The translations under genes were made by a program, and so were the position numbers. The notes beneath the pieces are model-generated. The model saw only the letters and a program-made list of their open reading frames with translations. It had not been told where the DNA came from and searched no databases. A DNA stretch of 64,000 nucleotides from Anaerolineales bacterium (GTDB lineage Bacteria; Chloroflexota; Anaerolineae; Anaerolineales; E44-bin32). Of this stretch, positions 28,861 to 37,816 are shown piece after piece. Position 1 is the first letter of the stretch; every line of letters begins with the position of its first letter. Location of the stretch: positions 28,403 through 92,402 of the forward strand of contig JAFGNH010000012.1 of the NCBI GenBank assembly GCA_016927115.1, in the 5' to 3' direction.

Positions 28861-29643
28861 CTTTCCCCTCTCTTTATTATGCTATAGTGTCCCATGACTG
28901 TTTTTTTGAAATCTGAAAATCCACATTATATTCATCTAGCCTGCAATTCCCCCTCAGGTATGATAAATTTTGTGTAACTCAAATAACTTTAACATAATTA
29001 CCTCCAGGTTTTTTAGTGCTTTTTGTCACAATTTCAAATCGTAGAGATGTTTTTCCTCCCCGAGTTAAGTGGAAATAGCAGGTCGATATGTGAAAGAGGG
29101 TTTTTCGGGATAAGCTCTTTCCAACTATCATCCGATAAAGAAAGCTCCCGGAAAGCTACATCACCGCGCTTCTGGGTGCTCGGATGATCTTATCAGCCAG
29201 GAAGATGTGCTTCAATCTGAATGTCCTGATTTGTTGTAAGGATTCCATTCACTTTGTGAAGTCCAACGTAGTGAGTAATTATATTATGTAAGCCAGCATC
29301 ATTAACTGAAAGTCAGGATTTTTTGCGGCGTTTTCCGAAATAGAAACAATCAGATATTCGGAGTGAGAATTTACAGTAGAAGATACAATTTGAGGAAACA
29401 TGGCAGCATCCTTATCCATACGCACTTTTCTTCAAGATTCTTGCAAGCTGCCTTGAGTGTTATTCACTATATGGGTGAAATGATGTTTCTGACGGGAAAT
29501 CCTGGAAATCATCCCGAGAGGGTAAAAAGAAGCGATTCTGGCTTGAAATCGATGTATTATTGGCCTTACACAACATGTGTTTACAGCAAGAGTGGGATTT
29601 TTCAACCCCCCTTTTCTTGGATTGATCAGTCGACGTGAAACCC
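28861..29643. other. gene-free, AT-rich region
   Basis: No ORF here has a ribosome binding site with a recognisable protein. ORFs at 29363-29638 (+), 29432-29698 (-) and 29460-29744 (-) overlap each other and look random. The region leads into the reverse-transcriptase remnant at 29644-29793, so part of it may be decayed mobile DNA. Confidence 0.4.
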
Positions 29644-29793
29644 GGGTATATGATAGCGCAAAGTGCAGTCGACTGGGCAAGGGTAATCGTGAAAACATAC
29701 CTGGAAAAGGAACTTAAGCTGAAAGTCAACCCAAAGAATAGCAAGGTGGATCAAACAAACCGGGTGAAATTTCCATGGTTCAGTTTCTACTAA
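29644..29793 (+). pseudogene. remnant of a group II intron reverse transcriptase/maturase
   Basis: A short open stretch in frame with stop TAA 29791-29793 translates to text including YLEKELKLKVNPKNSKVD and KFPWFSFY. This matches the group II intron RT pattern RVxxSxxxFLExxLKLxVNxxKSxVxxPxxxKFLGFSFY that follows the YADD box. A stop codon lies just upstream in the frame, no YADD box or other RT motif is in frame nearby, and LG of FLGF is missing, so this is a decayed fragment. It is not in the ORF track. Recognised by reading; a homology search would settle it. Confidence 0.65.
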
Positions 29794-29867
29794 CCCAAAG
29801 GACAAGTACTCATGCGAGTACCTGGCTGGAGCCTGGAAAGGTACCGGTCAGAAAACAGAAAGATCTG

Positions 29868-31010
29868 CTATTTCTGCCGGATCTGGAGGGCGGTATAAAT
29901 TGCCTGACGCACGGCCGGGTCGGTTTCAAACCGATTCGCTGCCTTCAGGATCTCTTCAACGGCTGGAAATGGATAATGCCCGAGGCTCCAGGCAGCATGC
30001 TGGCGCAAGATACTGCTCTGATTGTGCAGAAGATGCCGGTGCAGCAGGGGGACCAACGCTTCGTCAGGGTGGCTGCCTGCCAGGATCAGGGTGTTTCGCA
30101 GGATTCCTTCAAGTTTGGTGCGCTGAATCGGGCTGTCGTGGAAAATCATGCGGAATGATTCCCTGTCCATTCTGAGTAAACTTTGCAGATCCATGCTCCA
30201 ATACGAATCCCGGATTTGAAAGGCGGGTTCTGCAGTCGGGTGGGCAAACCGTTTGTTCCAGGGGCAGACTGTCTGACATACATCACAGCCGAAGAGCCAG
30301 GAGCCTATGCTTGCATGATGTTCCGGCGGGATTGTGCCTCGATGCTCGATGGTCAGGTATGAGATGCAGCGCCCGGCATCGAGCGTACGATCGGACAGTA
30401 TGCAGGAAGCAGGACAGGCTTCTCGACAGGCAGAGCACTTCCCGCAGAAATCAAACTCGAAAGGTTTGTCAGGCTGCAGTGGAAGCCCAAGTAGAATCTC
30501 ACCGAGGAAGAGATAAGACCCCATCTGTGGATTAATGAGGCAGCTATTTTTCCCGATCCAGCCCAGGCCTGCCTGCCGGGCGTAGACCTTCTCGAGAATT
30601 GGGCCGGTATCTGTGTAGGTGCGGAATGGCAAGGATCTGCCTGCTGTGGCCTGAATATTTTCCGCGAGCTGCTCCAGCTTCTTCTTGATCAGCAGGTGGT
30701 AGTCCTGCCCGGCTGCATAGGCTGAAATGGACCAGTCTTCGTGCTGCAGAGCTTCGATGTTGTGGGGGAGATACTGTTTGGCTACCACAAGGATGGATTG
30801 GCACTCCGGGAGGAGTTGCAGCGGGTTTTCCCGGGCCTGGAGGGCGGATTCGCGTGCGAGATATCCCATGCCGGCATGGTGCCCTTCTTCTATCCATCGA
30901 CTGTAGATGTCGAAGTGGGGTGGAGGTTCCGGCCGGCATACTCCCACCAGATCAAAGCCGAGATCGAGGGCTGATTCTTTCACCGCCTGGGTTAATGCTG
31001 CTTTATTCAT
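29868..31010 (-). CDS. queG: epoxyqueuosine reductase QueG
   Basis: 380 residues. QueG is a cobalamin- and iron-sulphur-dependent enzyme that performs the last step of queuosine synthesis on tRNA. The N-terminal cobalamin-binding reductase domain (about 1-170) contains TDTGPILEKVYARQAGLGWIGKN, which holds the catalytic region. Two [4Fe-4S] motifs follow: CGKCSACREACP and CDVCQTVCPWN, with the Cys partners in place. The C-terminus (about 300-380) has HEAT-like helices as in the longer form of the family. The start ATG is supported by AGGTAGAGG. The GltD-like gene upstream is 65 bases away on the same strand. Confidence 0.95.
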   Translation of the reverse strand: MNKAALTQAVKESALDLGFDLVGVCRPEPPPHFDIYSRWIEEGHHAGMGYLARESALQARENPLQLLPECQSILVVAKQYLPHNIEALQHEDWSISAYAAGQDYHLLIKKKLEQLAENIQATAGRSLPFRTYTDTGPILEKVYARQAGLGWIGKNSCLINPQMGSYLFLGEILLGLPLQPDKPFEFDFCGKCSACREACPASCILSDRTLDAGRCISYLTIEHRGTIPPEHHASIGSWLFGCDVCQTVCPWNKRFAHPTAEPAFQIRDSYWSMDLQSLLRMDRESFRMIFHDSPIQRTKLEGILRNTLILAGSHPDEALVPLLHRHLLHNQSSILRQHAAWSLGHYPFPAVEEILKAANRFETDPAVRQAIYTALQIRQK

Positions 31011-31075
31011 CCTCTACCTGTTGTTGGGCTGCTGATTCCCCGCCTGTTTTAAAGGCCGGAGTCCGTCTATACGGG

Positions 31076-32539
31076 TTATATACGCGAAGCAGCGTTCAGT
31101 GAAAGTTCGATGGTATGTGCTGCACACATGCCGTCCAGGACTGCGGAAACAACAAGGTGTGGACCATGGGCTGCATCGCCACCGGCGAAGATCCCGGGGC
31201 GGGATGTGGCCCTGGTGGCCGGGTCGATAGTTATCAGCCCATCTGCATATGTACTCAGGCCGGGCGTGGTTTTCCCGATGGTTGGGTCAGGATGGACCCC
31301 CATTGCAACGACAATAGTATCCGCTCTAAGAAGGAAATTCGATCCCGGAATTGGGACTGAGTCCCTTTGTCCGTTCTGGTCTGGCGGGCCGAGTTCGCAT
31401 TGAAGGCATTCCACTGCTGAGACATTCCCCTGCGGATCCGGGATAAACCGAACAGGCTTTGTCATATAACGGAAATGAGCTCCCGCTTCTTTTACCTCGG
31501 CTTTGATCAGATCGCTGACCGGCATATCAGCCTCGCTTTTTTCATAGACGCAAGTAACTTCAGCACTGCCGATCTGGAGCGCTGCTCTCATACAATCCAG
31601 CGCGGTATTTCCTCCACCCAACACAAGGATGCGGATACCGAGAGGCTGTCGGTGCTGCATCTCAAGAGGAAGCTGCTCCGGTATCAGCCTGGCGCGGGCG
31701 ATAAACTCTGATGCAAGGCATACACCGGGAAGGTCCACTCCGGGAATATCAGGGATACTGTCGATATTACACCCCACCGCGATGAAAACTGCGGAAAAAC
31801 CCTGTTGGATCAGGTCGTCAACAGGGATATCCCTGCCGATATTAATGCCTGTTTTAAAGGTGACCCCGACTGACTCCAGCGCCCCTATATAGTTGTTTAT
31901 CCAATCCGGAGGCAGTTTATACTCGGGGATGCCGTAGCGGAGCATACCGCCTGGAAGCGGCATTTTTTCGAAAATGGTAGCAGAAATACCGCTGCGCACC
32001 AGGGTTTCGGCACAAGCCAGCCCGGCGGGGCCCGATCCTACAATAGCGACTGAGCGATCCTGTGGGGTTCCGGGGGTAATGGACTGCTGCCCCGACTCGC
32101 GCTCAACAAAACAGACATATTCCCCAAGGAGATTGATCTGAGGTGCAGCAGCGCTGCAAACCTGGTTACATGCCTTCTGGCAGACGAGATCTTCAGAACA
32201 TAACCGCCCGCATGCTTCAGCAAAAGGGTTTTTCTCCCGGAAAATGGCTGCTGCCTGCAGGAATTGATTCTGCCGGATAAAATTCATTGCTTTGGGGATA
32301 TCGATCTGAAGAGGGCACGCCAGCGTACAGGGTGCAGGATCCGCACACAGCAAGCAGTTCTGCGCAGATTGAACAGCCTGTTGTGGGCTCAGAATACGTG
32401 GAAACAGGCTGGTTTCGGAGGGAAAAAGCGGCTCATACCGCGCTGCCCGCGGGTTATCTGCCAGAAGATTTGATTCTGGTAATTCCTGTTCCTCGCTGCT
32501 GCTAGCAGACGGTTTATCAACCGGAGAAACGTTCCTCAT
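31076..32539 (-). CDS. GltD-like NAD(P)/FAD-dependent oxidoreductase
   Basis: 487 residues. An N-terminal Fe-S region (about 50-135) has the Cys spacing of glutamate synthase small subunits (CLLCADPAPCTLACP, CGRLCSEDLVCQKAC). A FAD-binding Rossmann motif, VAIVGSGPAGLACAETL, follows near 170, and an NAD(P) motif, ILVLGGGNTALDCMRAAL, near 310. The C-terminal IFAGGDAAHGP completes the FAD site. GltD passes electrons from NADPH, but no GltB is nearby, so the electron acceptor is unknown. Related stand-alone enzymes serve as NADPH:ferredoxin oxidoreductase subunits or dihydropyrimidine dehydrogenase-type subunits. An N-terminal tail of about 45 residues is low complexity. The fold is certain; the partner is not. 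Confidence 0.85.
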   Translation of the reverse strand: MRNVSPVDKPSASSSEEQELPESNLLADNPRAARYEPLFPSETSLFPRILSPQQAVQSAQNCLLCADPAPCTLACPLQIDIPKAMNFIRQNQFLQAAAIFREKNPFAEACGRLCSEDLVCQKACNQVCSAAAPQINLLGEYVCFVERESGQQSITPGTPQDRSVAIVGSGPAGLACAETLVRSGISATIFEKMPLPGGMLRYGIPEYKLPPDWINNYIGALESVGVTFKTGINIGRDIPVDDLIQQGFSAVFIAVGCNIDSIPDIPGVDLPGVCLASEFIARARLIPEQLPLEMQHRQPLGIRILVLGGGNTALDCMRAALQIGSAEVTCVYEKSEADMPVSDLIKAEVKEAGAHFRYMTKPVRFIPDPQGNVSAVECLQCELGPPDQNGQRDSVPIPGSNFLLRADTIVVAMGVHPDPTIGKTTPGLSTYADGLITIDPATRATSRPGIFAGGDAAHGPHLVVSAVLDGMCAAHTIELSLNAASRI

Positions 32540-32614
32540 AGTTCCATCATAACTACGCTTGGGTAGAAAGCGCAGTCAAGGATGTCCTGATTGGGGCAGC
32601 AGGTTGTCACATGA

Positions 32615-32631
32615 TCTAACTAATTTCTAAC
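32615..32631 (+). promoter_or_regulatory. direct repeat upstream of the ECF sigma operon
   Basis: TCTAAC occurs at 32615-32620 and 32626-32631, an 11-base period (one helical turn). It lies 69 bases before the sigma factor start. This spacing is typical of OmpR/PhoB-type regulator sites. The repeat resembles TTAACC N5 TTAACC at 43745-43761, upstream of the heme/ApbE cluster. It is an inferred site with no experimental support. Confidence 0.35.
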
Positions 32632-32699
32632 GAACCCCTTGATGATATCCCGGGTACAATTGCTAAGCCCGTATTTTGAAACTTTTTCGGGGATTAATC

Positions 32700-33266
32700 G
32701 TGAATCATAACAGGGATTGTCAGCAGCAGGAGGATTTCTGGATCCAGCAGGCAAAAGCTGGTGATACTGCTGCTTTTGAAAACCTTGTTGAGAAGTTTTC
32801 ACCGGTGATTTTTCGCACTGTGTCGCGCATGGTTCCTGATAAGAGTGAAGCAGAAGCGATCGTGCAGGATGCCTGGTTGAGGGCATGGCGGGCTTTGCCA
32901 GGGTACACCACCGACAGGCCCTTTCTGCCATGGATTTTGCGGATTGCAGTAAACCGCAGCCGGGATATCTGGAAAAAACTGAAACCGCTATCGTTTTCTG
33001 ATGCGGAAATTGAGGAAGACAGTCTGCCTGATGAACAACCCGATGCGGAACAGCAGATGATAAATGAACAGGCATTGGCCAGACTCGCACAGGGAGTCGT
33101 TCAGCTGCGTTTTGAATATCGTACTGTTATTACGCTGAAATATGACAGTGGCCTCGCCTATCAGGATATTGCTGCAGCAATGGGCGTGCCGGTAAACACT
33201 GTTCGGACATATCTCCGACGCGCGAAACAGGAGCTGCTTGTCTGGATGGAGGCAGAAGATGGATGA
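32700..33266 (+). CDS. ECF-type RNA polymerase sigma factor
   Basis: 188 residues. Region 2 (about 20-90) includes AEAIVQDAWLRAWRALP and LPWILRIAVNRSRD. Region 4 (about 130-180) has LRFEYRTVITLKYDSGLAYQDIAAAMGVPVNTVRTYLRRAKQEL, the helix-turn-helix that reads the -35 element. Start GTG at 32700 is preferred to TTG 32676 because GGGGAT lies just upstream and the N-terminus is more typical. It is the first gene of a tightly packed rightward operon (overlaps of a few bases) that continues with a putative anti-sigma and a MacAB-like efflux pump. The sigma presumably drives its own operon. Confidence 0.9.
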   Translation: MNHNRDCQQQEDFWIQQAKAGDTAAFENLVEKFSPVIFRTVSRMVPDKSEAEAIVQDAWLRAWRALPGYTTDRPFLPWILRIAVNRSRDIWKKLKPLSFSDAEIEEDSLPDEQPDAEQQMINEQALARLAQGVVQLRFEYRTVITLKYDSGLAYQDIAAAMGVPVNTVRTYLRRAKQELLVWMEAEDG

Positions 33267-33693
33267 TTATCTGGATGATGCTCTGCAGAAATTACCGTCT
33301 GAACCGTATCCGGAAAGTTTAACGGGCCGGATAATGCTGCAGGTCGTGCGGGAGCAGCGAAAAAGGCGGCAGTTGAAGTTTACCGGTTGGGCTGCTGCTG
33401 CAGGTGCAGCACTCTATGGAACTATTCAAATTTCGGGCTGGTGGGTAAAGAGCGGGGATGTGATTCCTGCCTTTTCAGTAAAGCCAATCCTGGAATGGGC
33501 CGGACGGTTCTCAACTTCACCACAGCAGGCCCTGCTCGGGAGCACGCTCTCTTTCTGGGATTGGACCAGGTTGTTCGCCGCACAGTTTGACTGGTTGGTT
33601 GTGGCGGCTCTGCTGCTGCTCCTCACCGCAGGGATGTGGGGTCTTTATTCCCTGATGCTTGAATCTGACAGGGATGAGGTGTTATGGGTATAA
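33259..33693 (+). CDS. small membrane protein, putative anti-sigma factor
   Basis: 144 residues starting at ATG 33259, overlapping the sigma stop by eight bases; GGAGG lies seven bases upstream. The N-terminal part is charged and cytoplasmic (about 1-45). It is followed by a hydrophobic stretch (about 46-65) and a C-terminal membrane segment (about 110-135, LVVAALLLLLTAGMWGLY). It lacks the HxxxCxxC zinc signature of common ZAS anti-sigmas. Position after an ECF sigma and membrane topology make an anti-sigma role likely. The ORF-track start at 33238 would add seven residues without a better RBS. Confidence 0.7.
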   Translation: MDDYLDDALQKLPSEPYPESLTGRIMLQVVREQRKRRQLKFTGWAAAAGAALYGTIQISGWWVKSGDVIPAFSVKPILEWAGRFSTSPQQALLGSTLSFWDWTRLFAAQFDWLVVAALLLLLTAGMWGLYSLMLESDRDEVLWV

Positions 33694-34349
33694 CAATGAA
33701 AAGATTTCTGATCTACTTTTTTGCCCTGGCCGCAGTTTTTCTTCTGCTGCTGGCAGATGTGTATAAACCTGGAGGGGGTATCGAGAATGGTTTGCGGGAG
33801 ATTTTCCTGAACATGGACCATCCTGCTGCCCTGGATCGTCATCCTCAGGTGGATTCGCTATACACGACAGGATTCCTGGCCATTTTTACTGCATCGATCC
33901 TGATGCTTTATACAGTACCCGCACGTGTGGGCTTGATTGCACGCCGGTTCGACTATAAACATAGCCTGCTGCGCCAGCTTTCAATTGGGCTGGCTGGAAA
34001 TCTGGTTCTGATCGGTCTAATCGTATTGTCTGTTTTTACGCCATATACATTCCCCCTGGCGATTATTTCGGTTTTAATTCTATTTGGGGCGATATTCCTT
34101 GGCAGCATCTCTATCCTTTTACGCCTGGCAGGTGATTTTTTCCGGTGGGCAGGGTGGGAGACATCTTCTCCCTTGCTCAGAATCGGATATGGTCTGCTGA
34201 TTTTCATCTCACTGTGTACCCTGCCCTATCTCGGAATCGCACTTCGAATTCTTCTCTGGCTGCTTGGGAGTGGAGTGTCTTTTGTTAATAAATTTGGAAG
34301 TGGAAAGAAATGGACACTGCGTCCATTAGTGGAGGAACTTAAACAATGA
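33684..34349 (+). CDS. membrane protein of unknown function in the ECF/efflux operon
   Basis: 221 residues with about four to five membrane segments (about 5-25, 55-80, 95-120, 125-150 and 170-200). The N-terminus MGITMKRFLIYFFALAAVFLLL could be a signal anchor. ATG 33684 overlaps the previous stop, with GAGGTG upstream. ATG 33696 is an alternative. The last base of its stop is shared with the start of the next gene (ATGA overlap). I recognise no family; the operon position suggests a sensor or accessory subunit of the transporter. Confidence 0.65.
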   Translation: MGITMKRFLIYFFALAAVFLLLLADVYKPGGGIENGLREIFLNMDHPAALDRHPQVDSLYTTGFLAIFTASILMLYTVPARVGLIARRFDYKHSLLRQLSIGLAGNLVLIGLIVLSVFTPYTFPLAIISVLILFGAIFLGSISILLRLAGDFFRWAGWETSSPLLRIGYGLLIFISLCTLPYLGIALRILLWLLGSGVSFVNKFGSGKKWTLRPLVEELKQ

Positions 34350-35749
34350 AACGTTGGAAATGGATTGCTATTATCCTGGTTGTGCTTGTTGGAGGCTTCT
34401 TTGCGATCCGGCAAGTTCGATCAGCAAATGTTAACGGACAGGCAGCTCAGTATGAGACTGTGATTGCTGAGAAGGGTGCACTTACTGCCATAGTGGGTGC
34501 AACCGGCGTGGTTGAAGCAGATCAATCAGCGGACCTGGTTTTTGAAACGGATGGAACGGTTGAATCCGTCCTTGTAGAACTGGGTACAGTGGTGGAGAAA
34601 GACCAGATTCTGGCAGTGCTGGTGGAGTCTTCGCTATCATCACAGATCATTCTGGCTCAGGCAGACCTGATAGATGCCCAGCGGGCACTGGATAATCTCA
34701 TGGTTACAGGACTGAGCAGGGCGCAGGCACAGGAGGCGCTGGCACAGGCTATGGATGCTCTCGACCGCGCCGAGTACAGCTGGCAGGTGCAGCAAAAAGG
34801 ATACAGAGCTAATGGGGAGGTAATTGCCCGGGCAGAGGCGAATCTTGTTCTGGCTCAGAATCAGGTGGATCGTGCTCAGCATGAATACAGCCGTGTCTCT
34901 AATCTTCCTGACGATAATTCACAACGAGCGCTGGCCAGGGCAAACCTGGCGGATGCAAGGCTGAACCGTGATTCCATTCTGCGCTCACTCAACTGGTACA
35001 ACGGTGAGCCTGATGAGATTGAGCAGGCGCTTCTGGATGCTTCGGTTGCGCTGTCGGAAGCACAACTGAATCAGGCAGAACGTGAATTTGAACGCTGGCA
35101 GGATGGCGTTCCTGAGGAAGAAATTATCCGTATCCAGGCGCAAATCGCAGCAGCCCAGTCGCTATTGGATATGACTGTGGTGAAAGCGCCTTTTGCCGGT
35201 ACCATAACCAGAGTGTCGGTGGCTCAAGGGGACCTTGCATCCATTGGATCCCCCGCTTTCCGGGTATCTGATCTGGAGCACCAGGTGATCCAGGTAGAAA
35301 TTTCGGAGGTTGACATCAACAGCATTGAGGTTGGCCAGCCGGTGCAGCTCGATTTTGATGCAGTTCTGGAGAAAACCTACCAGGGCGAGGTGATTGAGGT
35401 TGGCATGGAAGGAGTTGAGACACAGGGTGTGATCAACTTCCTGGTAAAGGTCGAAACGCTCGATACTGATGAGCGAATCAGGCCCGGCCTGACAGCGGCG
35501 GTAAACATCATCGTCAACCAGCTTGACAATGTACTGCTGGTACCGAACCGCGCCGTGCGGGTTGTAGATGGCGAACGTGTGATTACCATTCTGAAAGATG
35601 GAATACTCGAACAGGTCCCGGTCATACTGGGAGCTTCAGCGGACCAATACAGCGAGGTGGCCGGCGGTGAGCTGCAGGTCGGAGATATCATTGTTCTCAA
35701 TCCACCGACATCCTTTGGTCCTAATCATGGCGGGCCTTTTGGTGGATAG
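34346..35749 (+). CDS. HlyD/MacA-family efflux adaptor
   Basis: 467 residues. An N-terminal membrane anchor (about 7-22) is followed by a biotinyl-lipoyl half motif, a long coiled-coil hairpin (about 105-265, rich in Ala, Gln, Glu), the second half motif TVVKAPFAGTITRVSVAQGDL and beta-barrel and membrane-proximal domains. This is the membrane fusion protein of an ABC efflux system in the MacA/HlyD family. The gene overlaps the previous stop (ATGA); GGAGG lies ten bases upstream. ATPase and permease genes follow immediately. Confidence 0.92.
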   Translation: MKRWKWIAIILVVLVGGFFAIRQVRSANVNGQAAQYETVIAEKGALTAIVGATGVVEADQSADLVFETDGTVESVLVELGTVVEKDQILAVLVESSLSSQIILAQADLIDAQRALDNLMVTGLSRAQAQEALAQAMDALDRAEYSWQVQQKGYRANGEVIARAEANLVLAQNQVDRAQHEYSRVSNLPDDNSQRALARANLADARLNRDSILRSLNWYNGEPDEIEQALLDASVALSEAQLNQAEREFERWQDGVPEEEIIRIQAQIAAAQSLLDMTVVKAPFAGTITRVSVAQGDLASIGSPAFRVSDLEHQVIQVEISEVDINSIEVGQPVQLDFDAVLEKTYQGEVIEVGMEGVETQGVINFLVKVETLDTDERIRPGLTAAVNIIVNQLDNVLLVPNRAVRVVDGERVITILKDGILEQVPVILGASADQYSEVAGGELQVGDIIVLNPPTSFGPNHGGPFGG

Positions 35750-35750
35750 G

Positions 35751-36467
35751 ATGATGAAAGATTGTGTAATTGAGGCAAAAGATCTGACAAAGGTATACTT
35801 GATGGGCGAGATTGAGGTGTATGCTCTTCGCGGTGTTTCCCTCAAGGTGAACTGTGGCGAGGTGCTTTCGATCATGGGGCCGTCCGGCTCGGGAAAAAGC
35901 ACCTTGATGAACATTCTTGGCGCACTGGACCGGCCTTCCAGCGGATCCTATATGTTGGACGGTGAACTCGTTTCATCACTGACAGATGACCAGCTGGCTG
36001 AAATACGAAACCGGAAGGTGGGCTTTATCTTCCAGAGTTTCAACCTGCTGCCGCGAATGACAGCGCTGGGCAATGTACAGCTGCCGATGCGCTATGCCGG
36101 AGGAACGACCGGCTTGAAGGATAAAGCCGTGGAGGCACTGGAAGCGGTGGGGCTGGGGGATCGAATCCATCACCGCCCGAATGAGCTTTCAGGTGGGCAG
36201 CAGCAGCGCGTGGCGATTGCACGTGCACTGGTCAACAACCCATCCATTGTGCTGGCTGATGAGCCTACCGGAAACCTGGATACTAAATCAGGTGACGAAA
36301 TCATGGAACTGCTGCTCAGTCTGAATGAATCTCAGGGTACAACACTGGTATTCGTTACCCACGATCCTGAAATTGCTGCACAGACTCAGCGTGTGGTCAA
36401 CCTGCGGGATGGCCTGGTTACAACCATTGATTCCAACGGAACCAGGAAGGCTGTGGAAAGTGTGTGA
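35751..36467 (+). CDS. MacB/LolD-type ABC transporter ATPase
   Basis: 238 residues. Walker [11 protein letters not shown]-loop [15 protein letters not shown], signature [15 protein letters not shown], Walker [13 protein letters not shown] and H-loop VTHD are all intact. Start ATG 35751 follows the adaptor stop by one base; ATG 35754 fits the RBS equally. The ORF track extends to 35598 in frame, but that part overlaps the adaptor and is not coding. It pairs with the permease encoded ten bases downstream to make a type VII (MacB-like) exporter. Confidence 0.93.
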   Translation: MMKDCVIEAKDLTKVYLMGEIEVYALRGVSLKVNCGEVLSIMGPSGSGKSTLMNILGALDRPSSGSYMLDGELVSSLTDDQLAEIRNRKVGFIFQSFNLLPRMTALGNVQLPMRYAGGTTGLKDKAVEALEAVGLGDRIHHRPNELSGGQQQRVAIARALVNNPSIVLADEPTGNLDTKSGDEIMELLLSLNESQGTTLVFVTHDPEIAAQTQRVVNLRDGLVTTIDSNGTRKAVESV

Positions 36468-36476
36468 GGTGCGGGT

Positions 36477-37700
36477 ATGAATATCATGCAGAATATTGTG
36501 GAAGCACTGGAAAGTCTTATAAGCAACAAGATGCGCTCCAGCCTCACCGTGCTGGGTATCGTTATCGGTGTTGGTGCTGTGATCGCTATGCTTGGCATCG
36601 GTGAAGGAGCTCAGCAAGCGATCACGGGCCAGATCGGTGGGCTGGGGACGAATCTGATTTTTGTGCTGCGCGGTGGCGACGAGAATATCCGAAATCCACA
36701 GCCTTTAACCATCACAGATGCAGATGCTTTGATGGACCCTTTTAACGCCCCTTCGATCACGGGTGTGGCACCGTATGTGTCTGGTAATGTAGAAGTCAGT
36801 TACAGCGGTGAGAGCTCGTATATTTCGGGCAATGGCGTTACAGCTGATTATGACGATATGCGAAATATCACTCTGCTGGAGGGTGAATTCATCTCAGAAG
36901 CTCATATCCTGTCTCGGGCCGCGGTGGTAGTCCTGGGACCGGATACCGCCGAAAATCTGTTTGGCCATTCCGATGGTGTTATCGGCGAGACAATACGTAT
37001 CGAGGGCCAGCCCTTCAGGGTTGTGGGTGTGACCGAGCCTAAAGGGGGATCCGGTTTTTCCAATGAGGATGACCAGGTTTGGGTTCCGCTTTCAACGGCG
37101 CAAATCCGTCTCCTGAAGCGGCCGGTAGATCGCGTAGATGTAATACTTGTGCAGGCTGGAAACCCAGACCTGGTTCCGCAGGCAGAAGAAGAGATAAAAA
37201 TGATTCTCCGTGTCCGGCATCGTACACCAATCGGTCAGGATGATTTTACAATTTTTACACAGAAGGATATTCTCGATACCGCCAGTATGGTAACCAGTAC
37301 CCTCACCATATTCCTCGGGGGCGTGGCGGCGATTTCCCTTCTGGTGGGTGGGATTGGCATCATGAATATCATGCTGGTTTCGGTCACGGAGCGGACACGT
37401 GAGATAGGCCTGCGGAAAGCGATCGGGGCACGAAAGCGGGATATTATGGTGCAGTTCCTGGTGGAATCGATCCTGCTCAGCCTGGTGGGTGGAATTATCG
37501 GTATCCTGCTGGGTTACGGCATCACGCTGATTGTGGATTCCATCGCGAAAGCATCTGATGTTGCACTGAATTCATCAATTAACCTGAATGCGATCCTGCT
37601 GGCCACCTTATTCTCTTCAGCAGTAGGTCTTTTCTTCGGGGCATACCCGGCAAAGAGGGCAGCGGACCTGGAACCTGTTGAAGCGCTGCGGTCGGAATAA
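36477..37700 (+). CDS. MacB-like ABC transporter permease
   Basis: 407 residues. An N-terminal membrane segment (about 18-42, SSLTVLGIVIGVGAVIAMLGI) is followed by a large extracytoplasmic MacB periplasmic-core-like domain (about 45-260) and three C-terminal membrane segments within a FtsX domain (about 275-400). The domain starts with ISLLVGGIGIMNIMLVSVTERTREIGLRKAIGA, the diagnostic signature of the family. Last gene of the ECF/efflux operon. Family substrates include antimicrobial peptides and lipoprotein-like molecules; the real one is unknown. Confidence 0.93.
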   Translation: MNIMQNIVEALESLISNKMRSSLTVLGIVIGVGAVIAMLGIGEGAQQAITGQIGGLGTNLIFVLRGGDENIRNPQPLTITDADALMDPFNAPSITGVAPYVSGNVEVSYSGESSYISGNGVTADYDDMRNITLLEGEFISEAHILSRAAVVVLGPDTAENLFGHSDGVIGETIRIEGQPFRVVGVTEPKGGSGFSNEDDQVWVPLSTAQIRLLKRPVDRVDVILVQAGNPDLVPQAEEEIKMILRVRHRTPIGQDDFTIFTQKDILDTASMVTSTLTIFLGGVAAISLLVGGIGIMNIMLVSVTERTREIGLRKAIGARKRDIMVQFLVESILLSLVGGIIGILLGYGITLIVDSIAKASDVALNSSINLNAILLATLFSSAVGLFFGAYPAKRAADLEPVEALRSE

Positions 37701-37704
37701 AAAC

Positions 37705-37792
37705 AGGGCGGGATCAGGAACAGGCGATCGACAACATCATTTGCGGTGTTCGCAGCCTGGCCGAATGCCCCGGCTCTTTCGAAGCCCGCCCT
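37705..37792. terminator. inverted repeat between convergent genes, possible terminator
   Basis: AGGGCGGG (37705-37712) and CCCGCCCT (37785-37792) are perfectly complementary with a 72-base loop. They lie just after the permease stop and before uvrA. TTGATTTT follows. The loop is long, so this is only a weak candidate for the end of the ECF/efflux operon. Confidence 0.3.
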
Positions 37793-37816
37793 TGATTTTC
37801 CCTCCCCTACAGGTGT

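Noticed and set aside
28855-28896. TTGACA...TATGCT promoter-like text on the plus strand
   Set aside because: Overlaps the start codon of the leftward gene and no plus-strand gene follows for about 800 bases.
35598-35750. N-terminal extension of the ABC ATPase ORF
   Set aside because: In frame but inside the adaptor gene; the ATPase family starts at [12 protein letters not shown], right after the adaptor stop.
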